62,718 nucleotides of DNA, from the NCBI GenBank assembly GCA_016719855.1, contig JADJYH010000045.1, positions 1 to 62,718 of the forward strand. The letters run 5' to 3'. Made by a program: the position numbers and the translations under genes. Below the pieces are notes generated by a model. The model searched no databases. It was not told the origin of the DNA and was given only the letters and a program-made list of their open reading frames with translations. This document shows, piece after piece, positions 24,893 through 33,881 of the stretch. This DNA comes from Saprospiraceae bacterium (lineage in GTDB: Bacteria; Bacteroidota; Bacteroidia; Chitinophagales; Saprospiraceae). The first letter of the stretch is position 1; each line of letters opens with the position of its first letter.

Positions 24893-26362
24893 TTATTGAC
24901 TGGCTTTAACCAATCGCCTGAGCAGTACGCCGTGCTTGAAGTTCTTTTCAATTCCATAATCTGACAATAGTTCATCTTGCAAATCATAAGGAACGTATAG
25001 ATAATCGAACGCTACTTTTTTATTCACGTCAATCCACTCGATTTTCACAATGTCCTTGTAGGTTGTTCTCCCATAAAAAGCCATGGAAGGGTATCTCCAA
25101 TTTTCAACACCAATTGTGGGTATTTTGTAGGTGTTGACTTCTTCTTGCTTTGTTTTTAAATAAGACAAAACCCGTTTGCCGTCTCCTTCACTTTTCCACT
25201 CATATGTGTTGTCCAGATTGCAGCATATCATAAAATGCCATAAAATAGAAATCGCAATAAGCACAAAGGCGTAATTCAACGAAGCGTACTTTTTGACAAT
25301 TGCTTCCAAAGCAACAACAAATGACAAAATAAACGGAAAACTGAACAGTAAGGTGGTGCGATTTAATGGATAGGGTGTATGGAAAAGCTCAAAAAACAAG
25401 CAGCATAGTATGATAACCCCAATGCACTGATATATCAAATTGTAATGGGCAATTTGCATCCCTTTTTCTTGAATCAGTTTAACAGAATATCCATTTGTTA
25501 TTATCCACACGACAATTAATACGACGGCATAAATCTCTTTGTATTTCCAATCGAGCAAAACTGTATGGGAACGACCAATAAAATGATTATAATGAATGCA
25601 ACAACCAACATAAGACACAACCACATCCTGAAAAAACGAATTGGAGCCGCCGTGCGTGGTATGGCTCGTTATTGTCCTGTAAAGCGGAAGCCCAATAATT
25701 ATGGCAATAACCAGTATGCTTGATAAAAAAAGTAGGATATGCTTGCGCAAATCAACCATTGCCCTGTTCTGATATAACTTAATGGTAATTCCCACCCCAA
25801 ACAACAGTAAAAAGTATATCGCAGAAAAATTTGCATAAACAGCCACAAAAAGCCAAATTAAGGTGTTCCTCAAGTAGCGTATATCTGCTTTTTGGAGGTA
25901 TAAAATAAAGAAGTAAGTAGCTGCCGACCATCCAGCAATACTCAGGGCATAGCCCCTTGCTATGGCAAAAAAGTCAAGTAAATAGGGGTTCAAAAAAATG
26001 ACGCCCAAATAAAAAGTAAGCCTTGCTGCCGAAGGAGTAAACATCAACAGTACCTTCCAAACAAAATAAAAACTCACAATAAACGCAGCAAGAACATGGA
26101 GGCGAATTGCCCAATCGTGTTCTCCAAAAATGGCGATGGATAATTTGAACAAAATGGAATTTAGAACATGGTTGTTCGAGGCATGAGTAATGTCCGGATG
26201 CCAAGAGGTCAAGACGGAAATCCAATCGTGTTCAACAAAATATCTAAGCGTAAGGTATTCATCTACGGTTATCGGAACGACGACTGCACGTAATATGAGG
26301 TATATCAAAATCAAACCTCCCAATACAAAGGGCAATGTGCTTGATTTATTGGCGCTCCACAT
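24893..26362 (-). CDS. Polytopic GT-C-like membrane glycosyltransferase
   Basis: This 489-residue protein has about eleven membrane helices in the first 350 residues and a soluble C-terminal part. The first extracytoplasmic loop contains VPITVDEYLTLRY with an acidic DE pair, as in GT-C enzymes (ArnT/PMT/GT39 type), which use lipid-phosphate sugars to glycosylate proteins or lipids. The WHPDITHASNNH loop also resembles this class. The family is inferred from layout, not from a diagnostic motif. The gene is clearly lower in GC than its neighbours, as envelope-sugar genes often are, suggesting transfer. It lies 34 bp after porZ on the same strand, an interesting link because PorZ binds anionic LPS during T9SS maturation. 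Confidence 0.65.
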   Translation of the reverse strand: MWSANKSSTLPFVLGGLILIYLILRAVVVPITVDEYLTLRYFVEHDWISVLTSWHPDITHASNNHVLNSILFKLSIAIFGEHDWAIRLHVLAAFIVSFYFVWKVLLMFTPSAARLTFYLGVIFLNPYLLDFFAIARGYALSIAGWSAATYFFILYLQKADIRYLRNTLIWLFVAVYANFSAIYFLLLFGVGITIKLYQNRAMVDLRKHILLFLSSILVIAIIIGLPLYRTITSHTTHGGSNSFFQDVVVSYVGCCIHYNHFIGRSHTVLLDWKYKEIYAVVLIVVWIITNGYSVKLIQEKGMQIAHYNLIYQCIGVIILCCLFFELFHTPYPLNRTTLLFSFPFILSFVVALEAIVKKYASLNYAFVLIAISILWHFMICCNLDNTYEWKSEGDGKRVLSYLKTKQEEVNTYKIPTIGVENWRYPSMAFYGRTTYKDIVKIEWIDVNKKVAFDYLYVPYDLQDELLSDYGIEKNFKHGVLLRRLVKASQ

Positions 26363-26396
26363 AACACAGTAATTTTAGGCTGCTTAGAAAAACAAG

Positions 26397-28700
26397 CTAT
26401 TTCACCATCAAAATCTTCGCCACCGCCACCTGCGGGTCGTTCGAGTTGCGGTTGGTGGCGTACACGAGGTACACGCCCGTGTTGGCCCGGCGGCCGTTGT
26501 AGTCGTTGCCGTCCCAGATGGCCTGCCCGCCCAGCGCCTCCGTTTCATACACCAATTGCCCGCTGATGTCCGTGATTTTCACGGTGGAATCTTCTGCAAG
26601 TCCTTTGATGGCGATTGGGCCGTGGTAATCTTCCCGCACGGGGTTCGGGAACACCAGTGCCCCGCTGTGATAACCCGGTGCAGCAGTAGCTTCTGCCCGG
26701 TACGAAATCAGGCCACGCAGCGTGCCAATGTACACCTCGCCTGTGGCATCGTCGAAGTCAATATCCGTGATGGCATTGTCAAAAAGCGGGCTGTTTTCAG
26801 CGGTGAAATGGGCAATCTGCTCGTTGCCCTCCGGCGACATGACGAAGACGCCAGCGCCCGTACCGAACCACTTCCGGTTTGCACCGTCCACGGCGATGGA
26901 TTTCACTTCAATGTCTTCGAGGAGGTTGGCGCCAAAGCCGTCCACTGTCACGAAGGGGCGGCTGCCGGGGCATTCGCCGTTGAGGGGGTCGCATTGGAAC
27001 ACCGCAGCGCCGAGCTTGGTGCCCACCCAAACGCTGCCGTCCCGGTCCACTTCCATGCTCGTGATTTCGTTGGTGGGCAACACGGAGTTGGAGGCGTTCA
27101 GCACCACGCAGCGGTCGTCGGAGGTATTGGCCAAATCCTCGCCCTCGTCGAACACAATCACGCCCGTGCTGTTGCCAGATGACATCATCCACTTGTAGCC
27201 GAGGGCATCCACCACCACCCGCTGTATCTGGTCGTCCGTGACGCAGGATAGTTCGTAACTATACCATTCGCCAGCATCGGTCATCACGGCCAGCGGCTTG
27301 GGCGCATTGTGGTTGCACATCCAAAGGTTGTTCTGGGCATCGAAAGCGAGACCGGTGACACGGGTCCGTGATTCGTCGAGCTGGGCACCCCGAAGGGTGG
27401 AGTTGGTTTCGTTGAAAACTTCAAATTCCCCGGTTGCTGGGTCGTAGCTCACCAGCGCATCGAGGAAGGCGGCGGCATAAACCTTGCCGTTGGTGGGGTG
27501 TGTTTTGATGTCCAAAAAGTCGGAGATGCCCGCTAGCTCGGGCGTGTTTTTCAGGTTGTAAACATTCCACTGACCGTCCGACAGTTCGAAAAAACCATCC
27601 GTTCGGAACACTGCACTGAACGTGAGGTCTACCCCACCGGCGGCCACCCAGACCTTTCCGTTGGCAACGTCGAGCTGGTAGGTGTTGATGGTGTACGGGC
27701 TGTTTACGCTAAAAGAAGTACACGAGGCGTCCTTGTCCTGCACCCGAAAATCCCGACCCTCGTCGGCGTACCAAATATTCCCTTCCTCGTCTTCGATGGC
27801 ATATCGAGGAAAAATCACGCACTGCGAGCCTTTTTGCGTGGCCGTATGGCTTTGGTCAAGGGAAAAGACCTTGCCCTTGCAGCCCGACCCGCAGTAGAAG
27901 CCAGCCAGCAGGTGCTCGCCCTCGGCGGTGAGGAACCGCAGGTCAAATGTGTCGGAGTGGAAAACATAAGCGGCATCATTGCCGTCGAAACGGTACAGGC
28001 TGTCGTTCACGTCGAGGTAGAGCTGGCCGTTGAACAGGGTCATGGCGTCGGACTCAAATGCCTGGGGGAGTCCCTTCGTGCCGTTCAGCCACTCCCAGTT
28101 GGAAAAATCGTTGATGTTGTAACCGCCATTGGGGTCGGCGGAGTAGAGGCCGTCATCGGTGGCAGCATAAATTTTGTCGCCGAAGAGGCGCACCGATCGC
28201 ACCTCCACCGGGGTCTTGATGGTATTTGGGAAAATGCCCTGCCGCAGGTTCAGCGTGGTGATGCCAAAATTGGCAGCAAAGTAGGCGATGGAGTCGTTGG
28301 CCATGTAAACATCAAAGACCGTTTTGCCACCGAGGAATGGAGCCTCGGCAATGGCGGGCAGCGTCAGCACGCCTTCCTCGCTCACGAGGTCCACGTCGCT
28401 ATTGTCGTACACCACGAGCAAGATTTTGCTCTCCCGGTTGTATTTCACGAGGTTCACACCGACGTCGCTCAGGCCCTCCACCTTGGTCATCCGCCTGACG
28501 GAGCGTTCCTGTTTGTCCACTTCCAGCACGGCGTAGCGGGTAGCATAGTAGATTTTGTCGTCGCTTTGGGTAACGTAAAGCCCACTGCTGAACGGCAGGT
28601 GCGACTTCCATTGGCCAATGGCCAGGTCAGATTGCCCGAAAGTGCTTTTTGTCAAAAAGAAAAAAACAAGAATGGGGAAGCAGGAGTGCAATTTTTTCAT
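26397..28700 (-). CDS. porZ: T9SS anionic-LPS delivery protein PorZ
   Basis: This 767-residue protein has a signal peptide (MKKLHSCFPILVFFFLTKST then FGQ) followed directly by IGQWKSHLPFSSG, the conserved N-terminal signature of PorZ. The body contains repeated propeller blades (IYYATRYAVLEVDK; YAATDDGLYSADPNGG; NNLWMCNHN; VWVGTKLGAAVF) in two beta-propellers, as in Porphyromonas PorZ (776 aa). The last 85 residues (LVFPNPVREDYHGPIAIKG to AKILMVK) are a T9SS-type C-terminal domain. In P. gingivalis PorZ sits on the surface and passes anionic LPS to the PorU sortase complex, which attaches it to T9SS cargo. Two T9SS cargo genes lie in this window. It follows the helical-protein gene after an 83-bp gap holding a -7 box. 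Confidence 0.85.
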   Translation of the reverse strand: MKKLHSCFPILVFFFLTKSTFGQSDLAIGQWKSHLPFSSGLYVTQSDDKIYYATRYAVLEVDKQERSVRRMTKVEGLSDVGVNLVKYNRESKILLVVYDNSDVDLVSEEGVLTLPAIAEAPFLGGKTVFDVYMANDSIAYFAANFGITTLNLRQGIFPNTIKTPVEVRSVRLFGDKIYAATDDGLYSADPNGGYNINDFSNWEWLNGTKGLPQAFESDAMTLFNGQLYLDVNDSLYRFDGNDAAYVFHSDTFDLRFLTAEGEHLLAGFYCGSGCKGKVFSLDQSHTATQKGSQCVIFPRYAIEDEEGNIWYADEGRDFRVQDKDASCTSFSVNSPYTINTYQLDVANGKVWVAAGGVDLTFSAVFRTDGFFELSDGQWNVYNLKNTPELAGISDFLDIKTHPTNGKVYAAAFLDALVSYDPATGEFEVFNETNSTLRGAQLDESRTRVTGLAFDAQNNLWMCNHNAPKPLAVMTDAGEWYSYELSCVTDDQIQRVVVDALGYKWMMSSGNSTGVIVFDEGEDLANTSDDRCVVLNASNSVLPTNEITSMEVDRDGSVWVGTKLGAAVFQCDPLNGECPGSRPFVTVDGFGANLLEDIEVKSIAVDGANRKWFGTGAGVFVMSPEGNEQIAHFTAENSPLFDNAITDIDFDDATGEVYIGTLRGLISYRAEATAAPGYHSGALVFPNPVREDYHGPIAIKGLAEDSTVKITDISGQLVYETEALGGQAIWDGNDYNGRRANTGVYLVYATNRNSNDPQVAVAKILMVK

Positions 28701-28748
28701 GAATCAAAAAGGTGTGAATTTGTCAATGTCAAAGCACTAACAAGGTGG

Positions 28749-28756
28749 CAAATTTA
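28749..28756 (-). promoter_or_regulatory. -7 box upstream of porZ
   Basis: Minus-strand TAAATTTG fits TAnnTTTG, 48 nt before the porZ start. No -33 element is seen. Confidence 0.35.
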
Positions 28757-28783
28757 TTATTGTTTGGGGGTATGGTATTAAAA

Positions 28784-30231
28784 TTATGCGCTTGAGGAAA
28801 TGCCGCCTAATGCTCCCGCCTTTTCCAGCAGCCATTTTTTAGCGGCCAGCGACTTGCAGTTTTCGATTTCCTGCCGGGTTTTTTCGATGCCTTTTTTATC
28901 GAAAGGTGCAAGCAGGAACAACTTCCGGGTGAAGCGGAGCATGTTGAGGTATTGCTGCTTTACATCCCTGGAAATCAAGCGGTTGCGCCTCAAAAAGATG
29001 CTGTAACTGTCAATCAACGAGTCCAGTGCTTGGTCTTCCCGCAGCTCGAAATAGGTGCGCATCAGCAGCATCCGGCTGCCGAGCGAGTAGGCAATGGTTT
29101 GGTACTCCACCTCCCGCAGCAGTTCGATGACCCGGTCATAGTGTTTTTGATAAAAATAGACGTGTGCCAGGTTGTAGTTCAGGGCGTTCTCTTGGTCGCT
29201 TTTGGGCAGGCGGTGCGTGTAGTCCCGGATGAAGTTTTCGGTCCAGTCCAGTTCCCGGATGTGCAGCGAAATAGTGATGATGTTCTTGTAGTGGTGAGGG
29301 TTCAGCTCGCCGTTGTCGAAGATGATTTCACGGTCGAGGGCGATGCGGTAGAGCGAAAAAAGCTCGCCGTAGTAGTCCTCCCGTCCGTGATTTATCTTGG
29401 TGTCAATGCAGTAGTTCATCGAGTGGATGAACAGGGTCTGCAATTCCTTCGGCTGAAAGCTGGGGGCCTGTGTTTCGAGCAGCAATTTCATTTCCTGAAA
29501 GAAATGCGCCTCGTCCGGGCGCAGCATCATGCGGGCCACGAGGTACCAAGCCCTTACCACCGGCTCGGAGAGGTAAATACTTTTCTCCAAATACTTCAGA
29601 AAATCGGGAAACAATGACACCTTGGCCGTTTCGGAGACCATGTTTCGATAGCCGAGGGCATCGCAGTAGTGCTCCAGTTTTTTGGCAAAATAGTAGCAAT
29701 CGAGGTGGAAGTCTGCCTTTTCGATGGGGTCAAACGCAGCCGTTTTTGGCGAAATATGCTCCAGGTGCTCGTGCCTGCGGCGGTGCAGCATGTACGACAG
29801 GTAGTGGAAATCGGCATCCCGCAGCCCCGCTTTTTCCTGCGAAAGTTCGACCTGCCGCAGCACTCCATCGAAGTGCTTTTCGAGGCGGGTACTGGCCAGG
29901 GCATGGAGCAAGAACACCTGCCCAGTAGCAGGGTTGGAGACGTACTGATTGTAGGCCGTGAAGTCCATCGCCAGCCGCATCAGGTCAGAGCAGAGCCGCC
30001 GGAAACGCACGTCGTCGTAGGCCGTGCCGGGGAACAGCTTTTGCCACAAGCTCAGCTTTTCGACATTTTTTCGGACTTGCCCGTCACCATTTCCGACGCT
30101 GCCAACTGCTCGAACAGTTGCGTCAACTCCTCCTTTTCGTTGAAAAAGGGTGAAACGAGGTATTTGCGAAACTGAGCGAGGTCGAATCGGGAAAAAGTGC
30201 GGAGGAAGGCAACGAGTTTGGTGTTGAGCAT
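28784..30231 (-). CDS. Helical-repeat protein of unknown function (frameshifted)
   Basis: The long open frame begins at 30310 with an unnatural N-terminus. Reading another frame from the ATG at 30231 gives MLNTKLVAFLRTFSRFDLAQ then FRKYLVSPFFNEKEELTQLF, a convincing protein start with a -7 box 37 nt upstream. That frame joins the main one at six T (30066-30071). The span of 1448 bp is one base short, so one lost A would restore a 482-residue protein. The body is almost all helical, with TPR-like pairs such as YNLAHVYFYQKHYDRVIELL and a conserved-looking HYCDALGYRNMVSE. No signal peptide is present, so it should be cytoplasmic. I do not recognise the family. Confidence 0.7.
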
Positions 30232-30268
30232 TTGACGGTCGGTGAAAATTCCAGCTTCCCTGTTTCAA

Positions 30269-30276
30269 CAAAGCTA
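30269..30276 (-). promoter_or_regulatory. -7 box of the helical-repeat gene
   Basis: Minus-strand TAGCTTTG fits TAnnTTTG, 37 nt before the reassigned start at 30231. It supports that start over the longer open frame. Confidence 0.4.
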
Positions 30277-30423
30277 AAATTACGGCCCTAAATTCTTTAA
30301 AATAAATCAAGTAACGTCGCTGATTTTACCCAAAGAGCGCCTTTTCTTCCACCAGTTGGGCAGTTCTGTCGGTACGCCCAGGTTCTTGACCACGCCAAGC
30401 TATCACCCTTGCTGGCGCGCAAA

Positions 30424-30462
30424 GAAAAAGCCCTTGCGGATATACCGACAAGGGCTTTTTTG
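30424..30462 (-). terminator. Terminator directly after tRNA-Gln
   Basis: AAGCCCTTG (30428-30436) pairs with CAAGGGCTT (30449-30457). A- and T-runs flank both sides, so it can work in either direction. It begins right at the tRNA 3' end. Confidence 0.85.
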
Positions 30463-30533
30463 TTGGCCTACAAGGATTCGAACCTCGACAGGCAGAACCA
30501 AAATCTGATGTGCTACCGTTACACCATAGGCCA
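30463..30533 (-). tRNA. tRNA-Gln (anticodon TTG)
   Basis: The minus strand folds as a cloverleaf. The acceptor stem is TGGCCTA with TAGGCCA (7 bp), the D arm GTG-AACGGTAG-CAC, and the anticodon loop TTTTGGT with anticodon TTG. The T arm is CGAGG-TTCGAAT-CCTCG. The outermost anticodon-stem pair is mismatched. The discriminator is A and the CCA end is not encoded. A strong terminator follows immediately. Confidence 0.93.
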
Positions 30534-30628
30534 AACTTCAAACTGCTTTTTTCAAAAGCGTGGCAAAGGTATAACGATTTTGCAATTTTGAAAAGTTCTG
30601 ATTTAAAAAAAATTCTTTGCGTACTCTC

Positions 30629-30988
30629 TCAAGCAACATTGGCTTCCTTTTCAAGGGCCTCCATCACCGCTGGCAGATGGTCATCGAGCGTGGCCACAAG
30701 GCTTGGGACGAGTTCAAGTTCGGTTTTGTACTTCGTAATCCGCTCCAGCTCCTTGTTTGCGTTGGTCATGGGGTCGTTGCCGACAAAAGCCAGTGTTGAC
30801 TTCATTTTGTGGCTCACCCTAGTCAGCTCATCCCAATTTTCGGATAGGCACAGTTCCCGAACCTTGCCCATTTCTTCTGGCAACTCCTCCAGGAGCATGG
30901 CCAGCATGGTCTGAATCATTTCTTCGTCATTATCGGCCATGAGGTACAGATAGTCGAGGTTGATGCTGTTGGCGGCAGTAGCTTCCAT
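30629..30988 (-). CDS. Histidine phosphotransfer (Hpt) domain protein
   Basis: This 119-residue all-helical protein is a stand-alone Hpt domain. The phosphorylated residue is His60 in TRVSHKMKSTLAFVGN, which has the HxxKxxxxxxG pattern. It accepts a phosphoryl group from a receiver domain and passes it to another. It starts 3 bp after the stop of the hybrid kinase gene, so the two are one operon and surely partners: the kinase ends in a receiver domain but has no Hpt of its own. The final response regulator is not in the window. Proteins of this kind act in the cytoplasm. Confidence 0.92.
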   Translation of the reverse strand: MEATAANSINLDYLYLMADNDEEMIQTMLAMLLEELPEEMGKVRELCLSENWDELTRVSHKMKSTLAFVGNDPMTNANKELERITKYKTELELVPSLVATLDDHLPAVMEALEKEANVA

Positions 30989-30991
30989 GGA

Positions 30992-33295
30992 TTATAAATG
31001 TTTTACGTATTTCGAAATTTTGCGAAAAAGGTCTTCTGGCTCAAAAGGCTTCAGCACGAAGTCGTCCATGCCGTACTCCTTGTATTTTCCATCCCTGGCC
31101 ACATGGGCATGGGCGGTCATGGCCAGGATTATTATGTTGGCACGGTCTGGGGGAAAGGTTTCCCGGATGATTTTAGTGGCCTCGTAGCCGTCCATCACGG
31201 GCATTTGGATGTCCATCAGCACGATGTCGTAGTTGTTTTCCCGGAGCAGGTCAACGGCAACCTGGCCATCTTCGGCAATGGTGACTTCAATATCCTTCCA
31301 TTTGCGCTCCAGCGTTTTGCGGGCCACTAGCTGGTTCATTTTGTGGTCTTCGACCAAAAGCAGGCTGAACTTGGCATCATCTGGCAGTTCATAAACCGGC
31401 TCCTGCGGCGCTTTGCCGTTGGGGACAATTTCGTCCGCCATTTCAAAAATAAGGTCGAAGAAAAACGTGGAACCCTTCCCCTCCACGCTGGTGGCGCTAA
31501 TCTTGCCGCCTTGCAACTCCACTAGGTTTTTGCAGATTGAAAGGCCGAGGCCCGTGCCCTCGTATATCCTATCCTTGCGAAGTATCCGTGTGAAGGTCTC
31601 GAAAACGGCCTCGATTTTATCCTCCGAGATGCCAATGCCGGTGTCCGCCACGCTGAATTTCAACTGGACGCTGGAGCCAATATCGTGCAGTTTTTCAATA
31701 AAAATCTTGACAAAGCCCTGGTCGGTAAACTTAACGGCGTTGCCGACGAGGTTGTAAAGCACTTGGTTTAAGCGGAGCTTGTCGCCGCTGATGTAGCGCG
31801 GCACGTCCGGTTCGATGATTACTTGCAAGAAAATATCCTTTTCTTCCGCCTTGTACTGCATCACGTTCGTGAGGTTGTTCAGCAGTTCGGTCAAGTCGAA
31901 GGGCTGGTTCTCGAACACCACCTTGCCGTTCTGGATGGCGCTGATTTCGAGGATGTCGTTCACCACGCCCAGCAGTATTTCCGAAGAATTCTTGATGTTC
32001 TGCACCAGGCTTTGCTGCTCCTCTTCGAGGTTCATCTGCATCAGTATATTGCTCATGCCGAAGATGGCGTTCATCGGTGTGCGCATCTCGTGGCTGATGC
32101 TGGCAAGAAACTGCTCCTTCATCTGGGTGCTCTGCCGGGCAAGGTCCCTGGCCTTGCGTATTTTTTCGGCCTGCCTTAGCTCCGTCACGTCGCGCAGGAT
32201 GCAGTTGTAACCGATAAAATCGTCGGTGATGACGATGGTGGCGGTCATCATGCACTCCCTGACCTCCATGTTTTTGTGGGCGATGCTGATTTCGAAGTCC
32301 TTGACAGCTTTTTGAGCCTTAAGCTTTAGCAAAAACTCGTTCTTCCGTTCTTGGGGGTAATACAGCAGATGGGCGTCATTTATGGCCTGAAGCTCCTCCC
32401 TGGAGGAGCCAAATACATCCACCGTAGCTTGGTTGAAATCAATGAACTTCCCATCAAAAGTGCAGATAAACAGCGCATCCTTGGATTGGGTGAAAATTTC
32501 TTGGTAACGCTCCCGGCTCTTGACAATTTCTTGCTCGGCCAGTTTTCGCTCTGTGATGTCCTGAATGATGCCAAGGTAAACCAGTTGGTTGCTCTCATCT
32601 TGCCGGAGGTTGCATTGCACGGACACGTAGCGGTAAGCCCCGTTTTTTTGCTGTATCTTCAAGTCCTTTTTGAGTCTTCCCACGATGTCCACCTCATCGT
32701 GTACTTCTTTCAATATGCTGAGCGGGCAATCGGGATCGTTCAGCATATCGCAGTTCACTTGCAACCTATCTTCACCATGACCAAAAATCCGGTAAAACTC
32801 ATCCGTGGCGTTGAATACCCTTGGAGCAGGGAAGTACTCCCAATTGCCAATATTTGCAATGCGCTGGGTCTCCTCCAACCGCTTCAGCACCTTGGTGCGC
32901 TCAATGGAAAAACGCAGCGACTTGGCCAGCAGCTCGGAGTCAAAGGCACCTTTTACCAAAAAGTCTTGCGCCCCAGCCTTCACGGCCCGCAGGCCCATTT
33001 CCTTGTCGGCATAGCCGGTGAGCACGATAATGTTTTTCTGTGGAAACTTTGCCAGCAGCCGCTCCAGCGTCTCGAAGCCCCGGCTGTCGGGAAGGGTCAA
33101 ATCAAGTAGGATGGCCGCAAACTCCTCTCCCGACTCCAGTGTCGTGATGGCCTCTGCCAACGTGACCTTGTTGATGACCTCGCAATTTTGCAAATCGGAC
33201 TCCAACAGGTAGATTTCCACCAGCCGGGCATCGCCGGGGTTGTCCTCCACCAGAAGGATTTTGTTCGTGGATACGAGTTTCGAATTTGAAACCAT
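30992..33295 (-). CDS. Hybrid histidine kinase with N- and C-terminal receiver domains
   Basis: This 767-residue soluble protein has, in order, a receiver (about 11-125; KILLVEDNPGDARLV, phospho-Asp in ILLDLTLPDS) and two PAS domains (about 145-250 and 262-375; the second has FIDFNQATVDVFGSSREEL). A HisKA domain follows with His near residue 399 (SISHEMRTPMNAIFGM), then a HATPase_c domain (LVGNAVKFTD; VADTGIGIS; GTGLGLSICKNLV) and a C-terminal receiver (645-765; IVLMDIQMPVMDGYEATK). There is no membrane segment, so it senses a cytoplasmic cue or one relayed by the N-terminal receiver. It forms a phosphorelay with the Hpt protein encoded 3 bp downstream. The 33376-33762 gene lies 80 bp upstream on the same strand and may be part of the unit. 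Confidence 0.95.
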   Translation of the reverse strand: MVSNSKLVSTNKILLVEDNPGDARLVEIYLLESDLQNCEVINKVTLAEAITTLESGEEFAAILLDLTLPDSRGFETLERLLAKFPQKNIIVLTGYADKEMGLRAVKAGAQDFLVKGAFDSELLAKSLRFSIERTKVLKRLEETQRIANIGNWEYFPAPRVFNATDEFYRIFGHGEDRLQVNCDMLNDPDCPLSILKEVHDEVDIVGRLKKDLKIQQKNGAYRYVSVQCNLRQDESNQLVYLGIIQDITERKLAEQEIVKSRERYQEIFTQSKDALFICTFDGKFIDFNQATVDVFGSSREELQAINDAHLLYYPQERKNEFLLKLKAQKAVKDFEISIAHKNMEVRECMMTATIVITDDFIGYNCILRDVTELRQAEKIRKARDLARQSTQMKEQFLASISHEMRTPMNAIFGMSNILMQMNLEEEQQSLVQNIKNSSEILLGVVNDILEISAIQNGKVVFENQPFDLTELLNNLTNVMQYKAEEKDIFLQVIIEPDVPRYISGDKLRLNQVLYNLVGNAVKFTDQGFVKIFIEKLHDIGSSVQLKFSVADTGIGISEDKIEAVFETFTRILRKDRIYEGTGLGLSICKNLVELQGGKISATSVEGKGSTFFFDLIFEMADEIVPNGKAPQEPVYELPDDAKFSLLLVEDHKMNQLVARKTLERKWKDIEVTIAEDGQVAVDLLRENNYDIVLMDIQMPVMDGYEATKIIRETFPPDRANIIILAMTAHAHVARDGKYKEYGMDDFVLKPFEPEDLFRKISKYVKHL

Positions 33296-33375
33296 AATGA
33301 AGTTATCGTTGGGGGATAACTGGAAACGGACGTTGCGAAAGTCTATCTATCGTTTGACATCACAGGCATTTTGAC

Positions 33376-33762
33376 TCAGTTTGAAGGCGGCTCAGGACTT
33401 TCTTCCTGCGATTCACTGTTTTTTGGTAAAAAAATGAAGTTGGCCCCCAACTCGCTCAAGGCAAAAAGGCAGAGGTCATCGTGGTGGGAACGGTAAAGCG
33501 ATTGAAAATCTTCCACTTTTTCCTCAGCGATTATCTGCTTGGTGACAAACTCCTCCAGCGTGGAAGCATTGACGGACCAATTGCCCTGTACTACCTCCTT
33601 ATCCACGATATTTATGCCAATATCCACTATGTTCTGGTGGATGACAAAAATCGGGAACTTCGAGACGTCCTGGTCTTGAATGACTTCTGCCGCCTGCGAC
33701 AGTATATTCTTGTACCCCTCCAGTTCTTTTTCAAGCCGTTTGTACAGTGGTGTTTTGTTCAT
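33376..33762 (-). CDS. Conserved-looking hypothetical protein
   Basis: This 128-residue acidic protein has an N-terminal helix (TPLYKRLEKELEGYKNILSQ) followed by SKFPIFVIHQNIVDIGINIV, a strand-rich core and a helix EEFVTKQIIAEEKVEDFQSL. The end is a disordered Ser/Glu/Pro tail. No signal peptide or membrane segment is present. I recall similar short proteins in Bacteroidota but no function. It lies upstream of the hybrid kinase on the same strand (80-bp gap) and divergent from the PurF-type gene. A link to the kinase is possible but unproven. Confidence 0.6.
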   Translation of the reverse strand: MNKTPLYKRLEKELEGYKNILSQAAEVIQDQDVSKFPIFVIHQNIVDIGINIVDKEVVQGNWSVNASTLEEFVTKQIIAEEKVEDFQSLYRSHHDDLCLFALSELGANFIFLPKNSESQEESPEPPSN

Positions 33763-33788
33763 GATGTTAAAATGAGTGTTTTATTCCG

Positions 33789-33820
33789 TTTGGGCTGAAT
33801 TTCTTTTCAGCTTACCTTTG
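33789..33820 (+). promoter_or_regulatory. Promoter of the PurF-type gene
   Basis: TTTG (33789-33792), a 20-nt spacer and TACCTTTG (33813-33820). The -7 box is 61 nt before the ATG at 33882. This is one of the best promoters in the window. Confidence 0.65.
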
Positions 33821-33833
33821 TGGCTCGTTGGTG

Positions 33834-33867
33834 GCCAATAGCCAAAAGCTAAATACCAAAAGCCAAC
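33834..33867 (+). repeat. One-armed short-word repeat (word CCAAAAGC)
   Basis: Variants of the word occur three times (AGCCAAAAGC, TACCAAAAGCC and the leading GGCCAATAGC) in the 5' leader of the PurF-type gene. No inverse arm is seen. It lies between the promoter and the start codon. Confidence 0.45.
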
Positions 33868-33881
33868 ATTCAACTGCAAAA

